DNA from: Mesodorylaimus sp. YZB2_4
Taxonomy: Eukaryota > Nematoda > Enoplea > Dorylaimida > Dorylaimidae
Length of the DNA: 64,000 nucleotides
Direction: 5' to 3'
NCBI GenBank assembly: GCA_030248295.1
Contig: JASANH010000897.1
Span: forward strand, 62,001-126,000
The position numbers and the translations under genes are program-made. The notes below the pieces were generated by a model. The model saw only the letters and a program-made list of their open reading frames with translations. It made no database searches and was not told the origin of the DNA. Below are positions 11,575 through 22,925 of this stretch, one piece after another. The number at the start of each line of letters is the position of its first letter. Within the stretch, counting starts at the first letter, position 1.

Positions 11575-11625
11575 GGCCCCTGCGCAAGGATGACACGCAA
11601 ATTCGTGAAGCGTTCCAAATTTTTT
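11490..11625 (+). pseudogene. U6 snRNA-derived sequence lacking its 5' stem-loop
   Basis: From about 11535 to 11625 the sequence follows U6 snRNA base for base: CATATACTAAAATTGGAACG, then the ACAGAGA box, the AGCATGGCCCCTGCGCAAGG catalytic region, GACACGCAAATTCGTGAAGC and a terminal T run. The ~18-base 5' stem-loop of U6 is missing. In its place is a 60-base inverted structure (11490-11549) with 18-bp perfect arms, the outer arm being an inverted copy of U6 bases, and a 19-bp unit repeated twice inside. A tRNA-derived SINE head starts directly after the T run. The near-perfect core suggests recent origin, but without the 5' end and correct initiation site it is probably a retrotransposed pseudogene. 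Confidence 0.85.
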
Positions 11626-11815
11626 CCGGCCTCGTGGCCTGGTGGGTTAGGCGTCTGCCTCTCACGCCAGGTGCGCAGTTACGGGCGAGTGTTCGACTCG
11701 CGGGCCGGTAAATCATTTCGTGTAAAATGTGTCCCTTCACCCTCGAGTGCGCATAAGCGTTTAGTGATGTGGTAAAACATGAACATGAACATGAACATGA
11801 ACATGAGCTGCAAGT
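11626..11815 (+). repeat. tRNA-derived SINE (family S1), fused to the U6 sequence
   Basis: 11626-11708 is 83 bases with a 7-bp acceptor-like stem CCGGCCT/GGGCCGG, a D-arm-like GTGGCCTGGTGGGTTAGGCG (as in Ser/Leu tRNAs) and a perfect T-arm GCGAG-TGTTCGA-CTCGC. The anticodon arm does not fold. A body (AAATCATTTCGTGT.AAATG, CCCTCGAGTGCGC) and a (GAACAT)n tail follow. Related copies are at 38165-38330 (-), 56376-56470 (3' half) and inside each MITE B. Confidence 0.75.
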
Positions 11816-12099
11816 ACTGCGGAGAAATGCTGTCAGAGGCTGTACCCGCGACCAGCTTTTAGTGACCATCAATAAATTAAGTGGAGCGAAACCAGCTAGA
11901 AGACTACAACACATTTTCGCTCACGACAGTGCTACAGAGTCAGAGATTTTTCAAGGAAAGACTGATACAACAAGTCCGCAAGTCTGTAAAATTAGAGGAA
12001 TCAGGCATTATTTGTGGGATTACTGTACTGCTGATATCAATATTCATATCTTTATCTATATCTAATAAATATTAGCGAAAAATTCATGAAATGAAACTG

Positions 12100-14560
12100 G
12101 GTAAGGTAGTATATGTTGTTTGAACGCCTTTGGAGCAGGCTGGTCAAGGTTACAAAAGGTGATCAAGGAAGATCCTCCCTGGCTCCTGGCTGGTCAACAG
12201 TACTTGCGGTTTTAGGGTTGAAAAGTAGAGCATAACAACTGGCCTCTTATGTCACCAGCTTGAGCAGCAGCTGGCTGCTAGGACATGCTTACATTAGTTG
12301 TTGCTTAGTAAATACCTCAAAGACTGTGTGGTGAAAGAAGCTATTATCTGCTGGGCATGCCATTAATTGCACGATCCCCCGCTTCAGCCCAGAATTTTGA
12401 CGAATTCGCAGCTTCGCTAGACTTTCTTGCAGCAATGAGGCACAGCGAAATTCAGAACACTGGAATGTTTTGCGTGCCTGGCGCTTTTGATCCGATGCAT
12501 GGAATTTATGCTTATAAATATATGTATCTTTCTTTTGAGAGTAAAGACGAATTTGGTGACCCATCCAAAGGATGTGTTTTAATAGCTTCCAGTGCAAATG
12601 TTCTCCACATATCCTCAAATTATCCAGCAGTCAGCCAAAGCAGAATAGGGCAAGGATCCTAGGTACAGTAGCACATGCTCGAAATGGTGACAACAAGTAC
12701 AGGCAGACACACAACAGGTAAAAAGGGACGGCAATATTTTCAGTTTACACAGTTCAAGAAAACATTTTCAGTTTTTTACCAGTCCCTGTTGGGGCATATT
12801 CCAAAAACACGAGCACGCGTGCTACCCGAATCGACATTTTATTCACTCGGACATTTGTGATCGTCGGGTCAGCCCTCGCTTCCTGCAACCGCACCAGCTG
12901 GAAGTCAAAGCACAGCGAACGGACGCAATTACCCAAAATTTTGAATTCTCAGCCATGACCCTGTGGAATAATGTTATCGATTGTGATATTGCGTTTAGTT
13001 GGATCAATGGTTTTAAGACCGTTGCGACAAATCTCCGTTTTTGATGCCTGATTACGTTTTAACCATTCGACTTGGGAGGCGGCAGGGCCCGACTTCGTGG
13101 TTCTTCTCAGGGGACTCCTCTTCGTGCCGAAGAATTAAGACTAAGAAACGATGCCGAATTGTCATGATACTGTGCGCTCGTGATATTTTAAGGTGCGCGC
13201 TTGAACTTTAAAAAGGATGGTAAGGTTAAAATATGAAAAGGATGGTTTCTTGGTTGATGCTTGGTTTGTTTGTTGTGCGTAAGTTCAAAGCAAAACATGA
13301 AGTCTTCGCGCTGAGAAGTGATCGTGCTCGAACTGCTTTAGGCAGCAGGGTCCAATCACGATTGCAAGCAATAAGCAATAAATTTGTCCTGCTGCACGGA
13401 GCCGGCAGCTGGGAGCGTCACCATGTACTAGGTCGGAAGACTTGGTAGGCTGCCCTGGGTTTTGGACGTGGTGCAAAAGCTCCACTAGTCACTCCCTCCC
13501 GTAATACAGACCAAGTCGTGTTACAGATACTCTCCCCTGGCTGGGAGACGTCAACCTCTCGGGTTGATGCTTCTAGGGCATGTATGCTCACGAGACTCGC
13601 CTTCCTTCAATCGGAGTTTATGTCCCAGGTCTCTTACTCCTCTGCCGCCTGGGTACGCTGGCTGCACCAGGGTTTCCGACTCACTTGTGTTCGACTGTGT
13701 CTCTTTTTGGGGCCCTTTCACTATGTCCGGCTCCATTCGCAAAGCTTTGGGTCCAGCTCGCAAATTTTTTCCATGTGGATTCAGCACTCCTTCCCGCGCC
13801 CACTGACAACGGTCGGGGCTTTTTACCAATGGTACAATGATCGGGGTTTTTTAATACCAACGCGAAGAAAAAACATTTTTTAGTTGTATGTCGCTCTTTT
13901 CTCAGCGAGCTGGTAGCGTTTGTATCCGTCGAGAATGATGTTTCAGTTTGACTTTCAATTTCCCGCCGTTCAAATGTTGTTCTGTTCTACTAGTCTTGTG
14001 AGTCTCATTTTTTTTACCGTTCACGTGATTTCCATGTACAGGATTTTAGCCTCGCTTTCCCATTTCAGCTAGCGTTGATACTGTTGACTGAAACTGGAAC
14101 TGAATCTCTTCGTCGAAACTGAATTTGATTGTAACTGAATCTTTTTAGGATCAGTTGAATTCAGTTTTCAAATGACCGCGTTGTCTGATCCTCGCGATCT
14201 GTTTTCGGCTGTTTGTGTAGCTCAAAGAAACGAAAGGCAGCTACCCGAAAGACGATTGCTGGTTCTAACCCAGTCGATCGCGAGTTAGGGGCATATTCTG
14301 TCATCCTTAAAAAGCTCTAAGCGGCTGTAAGTGAAATAAATCGGATTGAATTATGGTCCAAACGTAGGTAATTGCCACATCTTTGCAATACTGCAGTCGT
14401 TTATCATCTCATCCTAAGTTAGCGCCGAGTGAGAGAGTTTTCAGAGCTAGTTCCATGTTGAAATAGAGTCAGCGTAGTTAAAATATGAAAAGGATGGTTT
14501 CTATAATTTCAACCATTTTATTGGAAAAAATGCTAAAGTTGCATCTCCTTGACCTTGCCA
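12100..14560. other. Intergenic stretch with one short dispersed repeat
   Basis: The only thing I can tie to elsewhere is 13126-13190 (GTGCCGAAGAATTAAGACTA ... GCCGAATTGTCATGATACTG), which recurs at 38926-38995 in the same orientation. Other open frames look random. Confidence 0.4.
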
Positions 14561-14564
14561 TCCA

Positions 14565-14880
14565 TTTTTCCTGGGCATGAAAGAAAGCTATTTGCCAAAT
14601 ATTGACCCGTCTGGCCAGCTGGTCAAAAGTGATCAGCGACTAAAGTCCTGCAAGTTTTTGAATTCCTGTGAAACAAGAAGACAGAGTGCTTAAAAAAGGC
14701 TTGCAGGTTTTTTTTAAACTCGGTTTTTGGGTTTGGGGCTTTGAGCTCCGTGCTCCAACACTCGGGGTTTGGCTTTTTTTTCACAGAAGGCCCGACAAGG
14801 CAGAAAAATTTCAAAAAATTTGAAGGACTTTGGGTGTTGACTACTGCTGACCAGTTGGCCAAACCTCCTCAATAACCGCG
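14565..14880. mobile_element. Decayed MITE family A copy
   Basis: CCTGGGCATGAAAGAAAGCT followed by GCCAAATATTGACCCGTCTGG at the left, and GACCAGTTGGCCAAACCTCC at the right, match the inner arms of the family. The outer ~60 bases are not recognisable at either end. Confidence 0.45.
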
Positions 14881-15380
14881 CCTAAATAAGCTACACTCGT
14901 GGCTTATCGCAACTTCGACTTTAACGTTCGGCAAGACTCTTGAAATCTAAATGCGACACTGTAGCATTTGAATGAAGAAAGTGGAGACTTTTGTTCTCCA
15001 AGCATTCACATTTAGATTCGAAATTTTTTTTGACAGAAAAACTGAATCTTTGAAGATCCTGTCAACTGTAACTGAAACTGAATTTTTTTCGAAAACTGTA
15101 TCAACGCTACAGTACATGCATCGGCCTTGCTTTGCTTCTGACACGCAAAACTATCACGAAAAGATGCGAACTTCCGCAAATCGTTCCCTCTAACGTCCAC
15201 TGCTATTAACAGCTGATGCTGCTTTACACTCTTTGAAGTAGTAAAGAAGATAAATGCTGCTCATAAATGCCTGATACCACAACTACAATTTCTTCATTAA
15301 AAAAAAACGGATATATCCACTTCATTTTCACTCCTCACTATTATTTTTGTTGCCCGACTCCTAACATCTGCAAAATATGA

Positions 15381-15796
15381 CAAGGCAACCTCGCCAACTG
15401 TTGTGTCGACCTCAACAAAACCAAACGTTTTAATCCTAGGTGCAAAAGAAAGCACTTCGAAAATATGGGGGCGTCTGGCCAATCGGTCAGCAGTGGTCAG
15501 CACCTAAAGTCCTGGGAATTTTTTAAATTCTTCCATGAAACCCGAGTGTTTCAAACTCGAAGCCTGAAACCCGAAAAGTGGGTTGGGAAAAAACTCTGCT
15601 CGTTTTTTGTCAACGCTCAGGTTCCTTGCCATACAAGAGCTCAACAATTTTCTAGACTTTGGGCCACTGCCACTGCTGATCTGGCCAGATGCCTCTGATA
15701 TTTTGCAGAAAGCTTTCCTTTGCACCTACGAGCAGAAACACATTACAATTTTGGGATTTTGTAAAGTTCGACTCATCGGTTTGCGATCTTCCCTTG
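15381..15796. mobile_element. MITE family A, copy with TSD TGA (416 bp)
   Basis: The left end CAAGGCAACCTCGCCAACTG is diverged, the right end GCGATCTTCCCTTG less so. Both are flanked by TGA (15378-15380, 15797-15799). The inner arms contain GTGCAAAAGAAAGC and GGCGTCTGGCCAA and their complements. Confidence 0.75.
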
Positions 15797-15959
15797 TGAG
15801 TCATCCATGTTTTTTCTGGTCTCAAATGACACTAACGGTGAGAAGATGACTCGTAAGTCTATTATGAGCAGAAGAAACGAAGCATGAATGCAGGATATCG
15901 ATCTCATTTCATCGGAAACTCCAACTTGGTTGGAGAAAATTGCGCAACAGTCAATCCCA

Positions 15960-16001
15960 AAGTATAGTTCGGTGCGATGCGTCAAATAAGCGTGCGATGC
16001 G
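15960..16001. repeat. Half copy of the palindromic repeat at 60382-60510
   Basis: AGTATAGTTCGGTGCGATGC, then GTCAAATAAGCGTGCGATGCGG, matches one arm of the 60.4-kb palindrome with one or two changes. Confidence 0.6.
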
Positions 16002-16017
16002 GATATCTGATCCGAAC

Positions 16018-16140
16018 GGATGACATCCAAGGGGCCATCCATGAAGGACGTCCACTCAAGGGGGTAAGTGGGGCTCAGCGGAAAGTGGACGAAAGTGAAT
16101 GGGGGAGGGGAGGCTGAAGCCAAGTGGACGTCCACTTTGC
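16018..16140 (+). repeat. Repeat D, copy 1 (GTGGACGTCCACTT ends)
   Basis: GGACGTCCACT near the left and AAGTGGACGTCCACTTTGC at the right enclose GAAAGTGGACGAAAGTGAAT and GGGGGAGGGGAG. The same blocks occur in order at 17808-17925, with a long G run there. Confidence 0.6.
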
Positions 16141-16464
16141 AAAAGTGGTTGGAGATATCTTGAAAAATTAGCAAAATTATCATTAGTTAAAAGATTCTAT
16201 AGATAAAAAATTACTAATATTTTTAAATCATCAAGCGTCGATCCAAAGACTCTTCGTTAGGCGACTATGATCGATTATATTCCAGTTTTTACCACGATAT
16301 CAAGATCGATTACCGCCACCGAGCCTGCCGAACCGAACCGGGACCAACACGCGTGCCTTGTATCATATCACACTGACTGAAAGTGCAAAAATAAAAAAAA
16401 GTTGTTAAAAGTTTCTAGTGGAAGGACAATTATAAACTAGGAGTTATCGTGGGTGTGGGATGTA

Positions 16465-17215
16465 GCCAGTTGCGCCACTTCCAGTTGCGCCATTCCCAAT
16501 CGCGACATTGTTCAATTGCGCCGGATCCCACATGCTTCGTTCCCATAAGCACCGTTCCCATATGCGCCTAGTTTTGCCACACATAGGAAGTTGATCCTTA
16601 TTATTGAAAAATTGGAACTTGTCTTTGAACAAACTGGCGATAAAGTGTCAACCAAAAGCCCTGATGCAACTGAAACTAGAAAGACATAGGACTTGCCAGG
16701 TTGTAGGAAACCCCATGATTGATATGCATCGACTCCTCCGTTATCAAATTTGTTTTGCAACGTCAGAAGACGGTTATTCATGGCCGCATATTCTTTCTTG
16801 CGACGAACGACGAGTCGACCAGCTGCTGCAGCAAGCAATAGCGTTTCGTTTGCATCATTCTCAGTAAAAAAGGCCTTAATCAACCCGTAGATATTTGGGT
16901 GGTTCTTCTTCTTCAAACACTTAAAACACTGCCCCCCCCCCCGTTCTACCAACCTGTCCGTAGAAGACAACGAAAACAAGATCTGCAGCTTTGTAGGTAC
17001 CCGCTGATACCACGTGTCAATCCAGTTTGAAGCAGGTTCGCCGAAACGGCGCTACTGGAAACAGCGCAAGTGCAAACGGCGCATCTGAGGCACAGCGCCA
17101 AGTGAGAACGGCGGAACTGGGTGATGGCGCAGTCGGTGAATGGCGCAATTAGGATCAGCGCAATAGAAACAGCGCAATTAAGAAAAGCGCATCTGGGAAC
17201 GGCGCAACTGGCCTA
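16465..17215. mobile_element. Foldback-like element whose inverted ends are arrays of GGCGCAACTGGGAAC-type units
   Basis: The left end (16465-16575) has several degenerate units of AGTTGCGCCATTCCC. The right end (17035-17215) has about ten units in inverse orientation (GGCGCAACTGG, GGAACGGCGCA, AACAGCGCAA). Such array-built TIRs characterise Foldback elements. The centre holds a MULE-type transposase relic. The element is ~750 bp and non-autonomous. Confidence 0.7.
16580..16979 (-). pseudogene. MULE-type (Mutator/Phantom-like) transposase C-terminal relic
   Basis: The minus-strand frame contains HPNIYGLIKAFFTEND, then LLLAAAAGRL, then KKEYAAMNNRLLTLQNKFDNG. This is the layout seen at the C-terminus of MULE transposases (hPNiw.li..l..e, AGR, kky..ln.rl..l...y.nG). 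Nothing of the catalytic DDE core lies upstream, so it is an internal-deletion remnant inside the array-TIR element. Family assignment comes from motif memory; no search was run. Confidence 0.6.
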
Positions 17216-17807
17216 CTAATTTCGATCCTGGTTCAATCATGGTCTGGTCCTGGTTCAGCTGCGAAAGCTGGTTCGGTTGAACCTGGCAGAGAGGAGGATC
17301 GATACTTCCCTCACTCGCCGTTGTCCACTGGCGCCAGGGCTACATTTATTTGCTCCGTCTTTTGGACGTCAGAAACGATGCTGAGCAGTGCCAGCAACTG
17401 ATCAGACCCTCGTCGTGGATCCCCATCTCGATGCGGCTGATGCTTCAAGAAATAAGATATGAAAGGGGTGGCATCTTTGGCACTACGCCCTCACCAACCT
17501 GTCTGCCCTCTTGCGAGCCTGTTTTCTCGCTGACACTGTCTATGCCCACTTCGAAAACTCCTATCAGCAGAACTAACGCACGTAAGGCGGGATTCAATAC
17601 CAATTTGGAAGAAAAATTATGATTTATCAATTGTATGTAGTATGTTAGGCATTATTCGCAAGCAGAGAGGGCGAAAAATTGTAAGCTGCCAATCCGGCAG
17701 ATGCAGCAGTCGGATCAGACTGAAGATAGATGCCCATCACTTCGGCGGATTGGTCGATGCTGGGAGAAATGTTTTTTTAGAATAAATATTGGCTATGCAG
17801 AGGGGGG

Positions 17808-17925
17808 GCGCTAAAGTGGACGTCCATTTTGGGGGGGGGGGGGGGGGTCAAGGCGAAATGGACGAAAAGTGGATAGGGGGAGGGGAGTCAAAAAAACGCG
17901 TTATTTGGTGGACGCCCTTTATGGA
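17808..17925 (+). repeat. Repeat D, copy 2
   Basis: CTAAAGTGGACGTCCATTTT, a G homopolymer of ~17, GAAATGGACGAAAAGTGGAT and GGGGGAGGGGAG parallel the 16.0-kb copy. Confidence 0.6.
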
Positions 17926-18065
17926 TGGGACTCGTGTGGAGGTGCTTCTAGTGGAGACAACAAGAGGAAAGCTGCCGCGAGAGCTGGTCATTTCACGGCA
18001 TCGCTTATCATATCATGACGCTGATAGGCAAAGCGGGTTGGAAGTCCGGTGTGAAAATAGGGTGG
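17926..18065 (+). repeat. Repeat E, copy 1
   Basis: CGTGTGGAGGTGCTTCTAGT, GGAGACAACAAGAGG and a trailing GTGTGAAAATA match 32695-32832 in order and orientation. It may be SINE-derived. Confidence 0.5.
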
Positions 18066-18794
18066 CGTAGGACCGACCCGACAAAAATCAAAAATGAAGG
18101 ACTGTAAGGAGCAGGACGAAGATGCTGATCTGTGGGGAAGAGGTTATTGACTCTTAGTTTAAACGGAGGGCCGCACTTTGACCTTGCTCATTGTCAGTTC
18201 AGATTTCTGTAAAGTCGTCTCAGCTTGCTATATTGAGCTATTGCAACAACTTTTTATGACAAAACCCCATCTACTTCGCTTTTGCAATAGGTTGCATTAG
18301 TTCTGAAAGCACCACAAAAATGTTCAAGCCTTGCACCTCATAAGAGTCGAGGATGTATGATAAATTTGTGTAGCGAGTTAATTTGAATGTGTATTTCGCA
18401 TGCTGTCGCTCCTACTGGCGAATAATCTATATATACACTCAACTCTTTAGATAATTTTAACCTAAAAAATATTTTTACATTCGCTTTATTGCAAATTTTT
18501 TTGCTACGAGCAGTTGCGAGTTGCGGGTTCGAGATTAATGAGATGTTTGTGACGGACATGAGTCGCGGAGTCCAGATTCTTGCGTTGGTTGATGTTGACG
18601 CTGTCGCCTCGCATCAACATGGTCGGATTTCTCAAACCCGCCTTTTCATTTTCTATTGATTGCCTTAGCTTAGCCCAATTAAAAGCGTAGGTATTCTGCA
18701 GGAGTCAATTTAATTTATTTTCTGCCATTCTTATTGTATTTCCCTGAAAAACTTCTTGCCGGCGCCAAAGGCTTCAATTTATCCTTCGAAAAAT

Positions 18795-18802
18795 GTATAA
18801 AA
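18795..18802 (+). promoter_or_regulatory. TATA box of the allatostatin-C-type gene
   Basis: TATAAAAT lies 77 bases before the ATG at 18872. Allowing ~30 bases to initiation leaves a 5' UTR of about 45 bases. Confidence 0.5.
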
Positions 18803-18871
18803 TCACTTCGCTAGAGGAAAGCAGCGTGAAAACTTCAAACAGTTTTCAGTAGCAGTACTTCTTAGAACATT

Positions 18872-19217
18872 ATGAAGATCAGTTTAAGTTTTTACCTCAT
18901 ATTCCTCCTGCTCTTGTCTGCGAATGCAATCATCGGAGGAGCAACTCCAACGTTTATCAGGTATTGACTTTATCTGATCTTGATAGACTGTTGCACTCTC
19001 GCTTCATGAATGTCTTTTCAGATCATCGCCCAAAGGCCAACTGAAAGGCCTATTGCTCATGAGAGACTATTTCGCCATCAACAAAGCCAGAGCGAAAGAC
19101 AAGCCTCTATCAGCATTGGAGAAAACTGCACTTTTTGAGAAAATAGTGAAACAAAAGTCAAGAGGTTTTATAAATTGTTATTTTTCACCAGTGCAATGCG
19201 TTATCAGGCAAAAGTGA
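18872..19217 (+). CDS. Allatostatin-C-type neuropeptide precursor, gene 1
   Basis: Two exons, 18872-18960 and 19022-19217, splice in phase 2 (donor CAG|GTATTG, acceptor TTTTCAG). The ~94-residue precursor begins with the signal peptide MKISLSFYLIFLLLLSANA. It has a short spacer rich in Lys/Arg/Leu and ends with KSR-GFINCYFSPVQC-VIRQK. The C-(6 residues)-C ring with CYF.P matches the allatostatin-C core (CYFNPISC in arthropods), a cyclic inhibitory peptide related to vertebrate somatostatin and acting on G-protein-coupled receptors. Cleavage probably follows the Arg before GFIN. The usual terminal Phe is Val here, with extra basic residues after it. A TATA box at 18795 precedes the start. The second gene at 41.6 kb has the same core and intron phase. 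Family call is from the ring motif plus precursor layout. Confidence 0.82.
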
Positions 19218-19562
19218 CACTTGGTTATGGCTATTGGACATACAGCTCACAGATGTTCCATAACACAAGGCTGCTTGAGCAGTAAATTTATGGCAATTAG
19301 TATTTGACTAATGCATCATTGAGGAGACCGGTTTGAATAAAATTGATTCTATAATATCTCGAGCATGCTTGCTTCGAGCTGAAAAAATTTCGTTTGCTTT
19401 TTGCCTCTTGGTTGAATGTTCGAATTTGGGACAGAATATATGCCGCACCCTACACATACAGTGCCTCTTTGCCAAAGAAAGCAAAATTTCCTCTCATGGG
19501 ATGTCACCAGCACCATCCAAACAAAGATCGCTCGATTTGCTCCTGTGAGCAATGACTGTTAA

Positions 19563-20273
19563 GAGGCACTGTCTGTAAAATCGACTCCAAATCGGCAAAC
19601 CTTCAAAAATTACCCCATTATATTATTACATATTTTCCAAGAGGGTGCCGTGGGGACCACGAAAACGATAATCGTTTCACGGTCAGGTCAATATTCATGA
19701 AACAGGATCCGTTAAAAAATTTTTTGGTGTCCGAAAAATGCGGGTTTTGAAAAAACCTAAATAGCTCAACTAGTATGCGGCCAAAGAGATTCGGACGCAG
19801 CTCATTGAAAAGAGCACCTTTTTCTTTACAAGCCCTTGATATCTTGAAGAAAACAGCCTATTTCTCTAATTGACAAAATTGGATCAAACAAAAGTTCAGG
19901 CAAGAATTTTCACTAACATTTATCTCATTCACGCATTTGTGCAAAAATGCACTTTCTTCTAACAAAATACATGTGAAAGAGATGGGCTTTCGAATGAGAC
20001 CATCCGCGTCAAAAATTAATGGATCGGATATTGTCACGACCCGCCTGAACACAGAAACCACCTAGTCGGCGCGCAAAATTTTAAATTTCCCGCACTTTTC
20101 GCTTGCTCGTCTGCCATGACCTGACCGTGAAATGATTATCGTTTTCGGGGTCCTCATCGCATCTACTTTTGGGATATGTAACAATATAGGGGAAGGGGGA
20201 AGGGGGGGGGGGTGCTTTGTCAAAGTTTGCCAATTTTTTGGTCGAATTAGTCGATTCTTATAGACAGTGCCTC
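19563..20273. mobile_element. piggyBac-like non-autonomous element, TTAA target site (711 bp)
   Basis: Ends are GAGGCACTGTCTGTAA and the complement of GAGGCACTGTCTATAA. TTAA sits directly outside both (19559-19562, 20274-20277), the target specificity of piggyBac. A second, inner inverted repeat pairs ACGATAATCGTTTCACGGTC near 19669 with GACCGTGAAATGATTATCGT near 20125. A G run of about nine bases sits near 20205. No transposase frame is present. Confidence 0.8.
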
Positions 20274-21856
20274 TTAAGTATTCTGCACCCTCAACGTTCG
20301 ATCACAGCACGTACCCCCGATTTTCGCTCATAAATTGCTGTTGGAAAGCTTTACAATGGAGTGAGTTGAGGCTCATGATCCCCCGCAGAACGGAATGCAG
20401 CAGATTGTTGACTCACAGTAGATTCCATGGGAAATTCATAGGATTGCCCTGACTGGGTCTGGTGGTATCTATTGAATTTTTAAGGCCTGGTTTAGATTAA
20501 AATAAGCTGCTCCAGTCCAACATTCGGACCAACAGTCTGAAATTCTAAGTTTCACGCAAAAAACGGGCGAAATTTTAAGCGTAAGCTTCTGTAGTCTTTC
20601 AATCCGAAAAGTCTTGAACAATCATCGAATTGATCAACTTTTTCTCTGCATTTTTCAGGAACACTTTTTCCAAGAGGTCTCAAACCAGTTAGTAAAAACA
20701 TCATTCAGGCATCCTTCGACTTGTCTCTCTCTAAACACCGCTCAGATTAATTACAATAGATGTTTTACGAGATTGATGTAGATCGTAATTTTATTTTCCT
20801 GAGCGCTCCTTCTAGTCTGATATGTTTGACATCATACATGCTTGCCCTTACCGGGCTTCTTGACGTGGTTGCATCCGCTGACGTCGTGCCTTCGCCAATT
20901 ATCTGCAAATGATTATGCGTGGTTATAATTTTACTTGTAGAACTATGGTTTTTTGTGCGAATTACGTTCACCTATAATCTCAGCTTTTGCCTTTAATTGT
21001 GCTTTCAAAGATTTTTCACGCCCGCGTTCTCCCTCCTCTCATCTTTGCCATTGATGATCAACCTAGCAATACGCAAATGAAAAATTCTCCTCTTGCCCAG
21101 AGTTTTTATTTTTTTGAAGGATGGCAAGCAGAGAAAACAGAGAATCAAGGGGTTCATCAGTTATTTTTTCCAGCGCAAACGAATTTATTCACCCATAATA
21201 TTCAGCGTGTGCCGGGTCTTTGACCTGCATACATTACATCAGACTTATGTACAGTAGAGCCAGTTTTCGATGGAGCTGATCGTAAGTCTTCGTCTCATTG
21301 TGTCGTGCGGATAATATTGATCCTTTTTTGTAACCATACAATAGCATTCTAATATGATGTCGATAGATATTTAACCTATAATGAGCACGATGGTGATGCG
21401 GCTGACATAAACAGGAAACTCGAATAATATTGATTGAGTTGGTTTGCTTTCGTGTTCGATCAGCAGACCCCAAAAAATAACAGAGAGCGCTATTTGCTTG
21501 TACAATTTCAGGAAACTTGGTAACGAGACCAACCGTACCGATCAGGGTATCTTCGGCTTAAATGATATCGATCTGAGTTTTGCTTTAAAAAATTCGAATA
21601 GTTTCCTTTTGAACAAACCGAAAGCTCATGTAGAAACAACATACGTAAACATAAGCATACAGTACAACCCAAAAAACTCACTACATTATTAGAGTAGATA
21701 GAGTAGGATAGAGTAATATCGGGTATAAGTACTAGAAAAAAAATTTTTTTTAAAGAATTATTTTTAACGAGGAAAAATAATCTAAAAGGAAAAGGTTCAA
21801 AAAATACAATAACGAAAACGGTTTCCTGAGAAAAAATCTTTTCATGTCGCTGAAAT

Positions 21857-21898
21857 TGCTAGTGAGATGTGCTGTCGCCGCAGCGCATCTCACTAGCA
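21857..21898. repeat. Near-perfect 18-bp hairpin
   Basis: TGCTAGTGAGATGTGCTG pairs with CAGCGCATCTCACTAGCA with a single G-U type position, over a 6-base loop TCGCCG. Confidence 0.8.
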
Positions 21899-22857
21899 CG
21901 GCGTAGTTTTTGATAACAAGTCTTCATTTTGTGTCCGACAGGCCCGGATTTCTCCGATTATCTTGTCCTTGACTTTAAAAAATCCAAGTTTTCAGAATAA
22001 TCCCATCCTGTGGAAACCTACAGCGTTTTCTTTTGGAGATGAAAGATATTCTAGTATGAGAGCAATTTCAACCAGCACGCTAATTTTTAGTAATTTTTAT
22101 CTTTCAAGCTATGTACAGTAGAGTGCAACAGGCTTCGAAGATAGCCGCTTGCGTTTGCTGGTGTTGAGTGAGTCTTGCTGATGCCAAGAAAAGTTGGCCA
22201 CTCATACCAATGGTCATTGGGTATTTCTCAGAGCTCACGTTTTGACAGTCAAAGTGGAGGCGCCTACTGTGTCTGAGGGATCTCCAGAGTGCAAGAAAGA
22301 TTCGGAAACAGTTCGGAACGTGTCTTGTTGACTCAGGATTTCTTAATGAATAGAGTGAATACAATTCGCTTCATGACAGCCAGGCATTTTCAGTCGAGCA
22401 TGCCATGATTTGGTGTAAATAATGAAGAGACTACAAAAAAGAAAGAATTCGGCAGAACTTACAGTGAACAAGACTTAAGAAACCTGCATAATTGGTACGG
22501 ATCTGACTTCTTTACCGAACGACCTCGATGTCCTTCAAGAAGCCTTCTTCTAATGCTTGTGCTCTAAACTTTTGAATCTCGATTACGGGTGTCAGGATAG
22601 CACCAAAAAATTTAATTTGAAGACGTCGCACTTAAAAGACAGGATATACTGTCCAGTCGTGTTGGCATGGTTTCAAAATTGAGCAGGTGCATTATCGCCA
22701 CGCTATGCCTTGCCATCTGGCCAAGTTCCATGAAAGTCATTTATGGCGCAATTACTGTTCGTTTCCTGTTTTCTTTGCCATTCTGATGGCAGTGTTTGTT
22801 TTAAAAATCACATTCCAACATACAAGTTCGTAGGATATTTGTGTTCCAGAATCTTGA

Positions 22858-22925
22858 ACCGTGAGCGGGATTTGAATCCACGCATTGGAAATACTCAGTC
22901 GTCTGCTGGCCGAGCTATCAAACTT
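22858..22925 (-). repeat. tRNA-like segment
   Basis: The minus strand reads TTTGATAGCTCGGCCAGCAG (A-box-like) and later GTGGATTCAAATCCCGC, a good B-box with a partly paired T-stem. There is no matching acceptor stem, so it is a pseudo-tRNA or SINE head. Confidence 0.45.

Noticed and set aside
11535-11625. Functional U6 snRNA gene
   Set aside because: The 5' stem-loop is missing and is replaced by an inverted duplication, so the transcript start and capping signal are gone.
11626-11708. Functional tRNA-Ser/Leu gene
   Set aside because: Acceptor stem and T-arm pair, but the anticodon arm does not form a 5-bp stem with a 7-base loop, and the same head recurs with a SINE body and tail.
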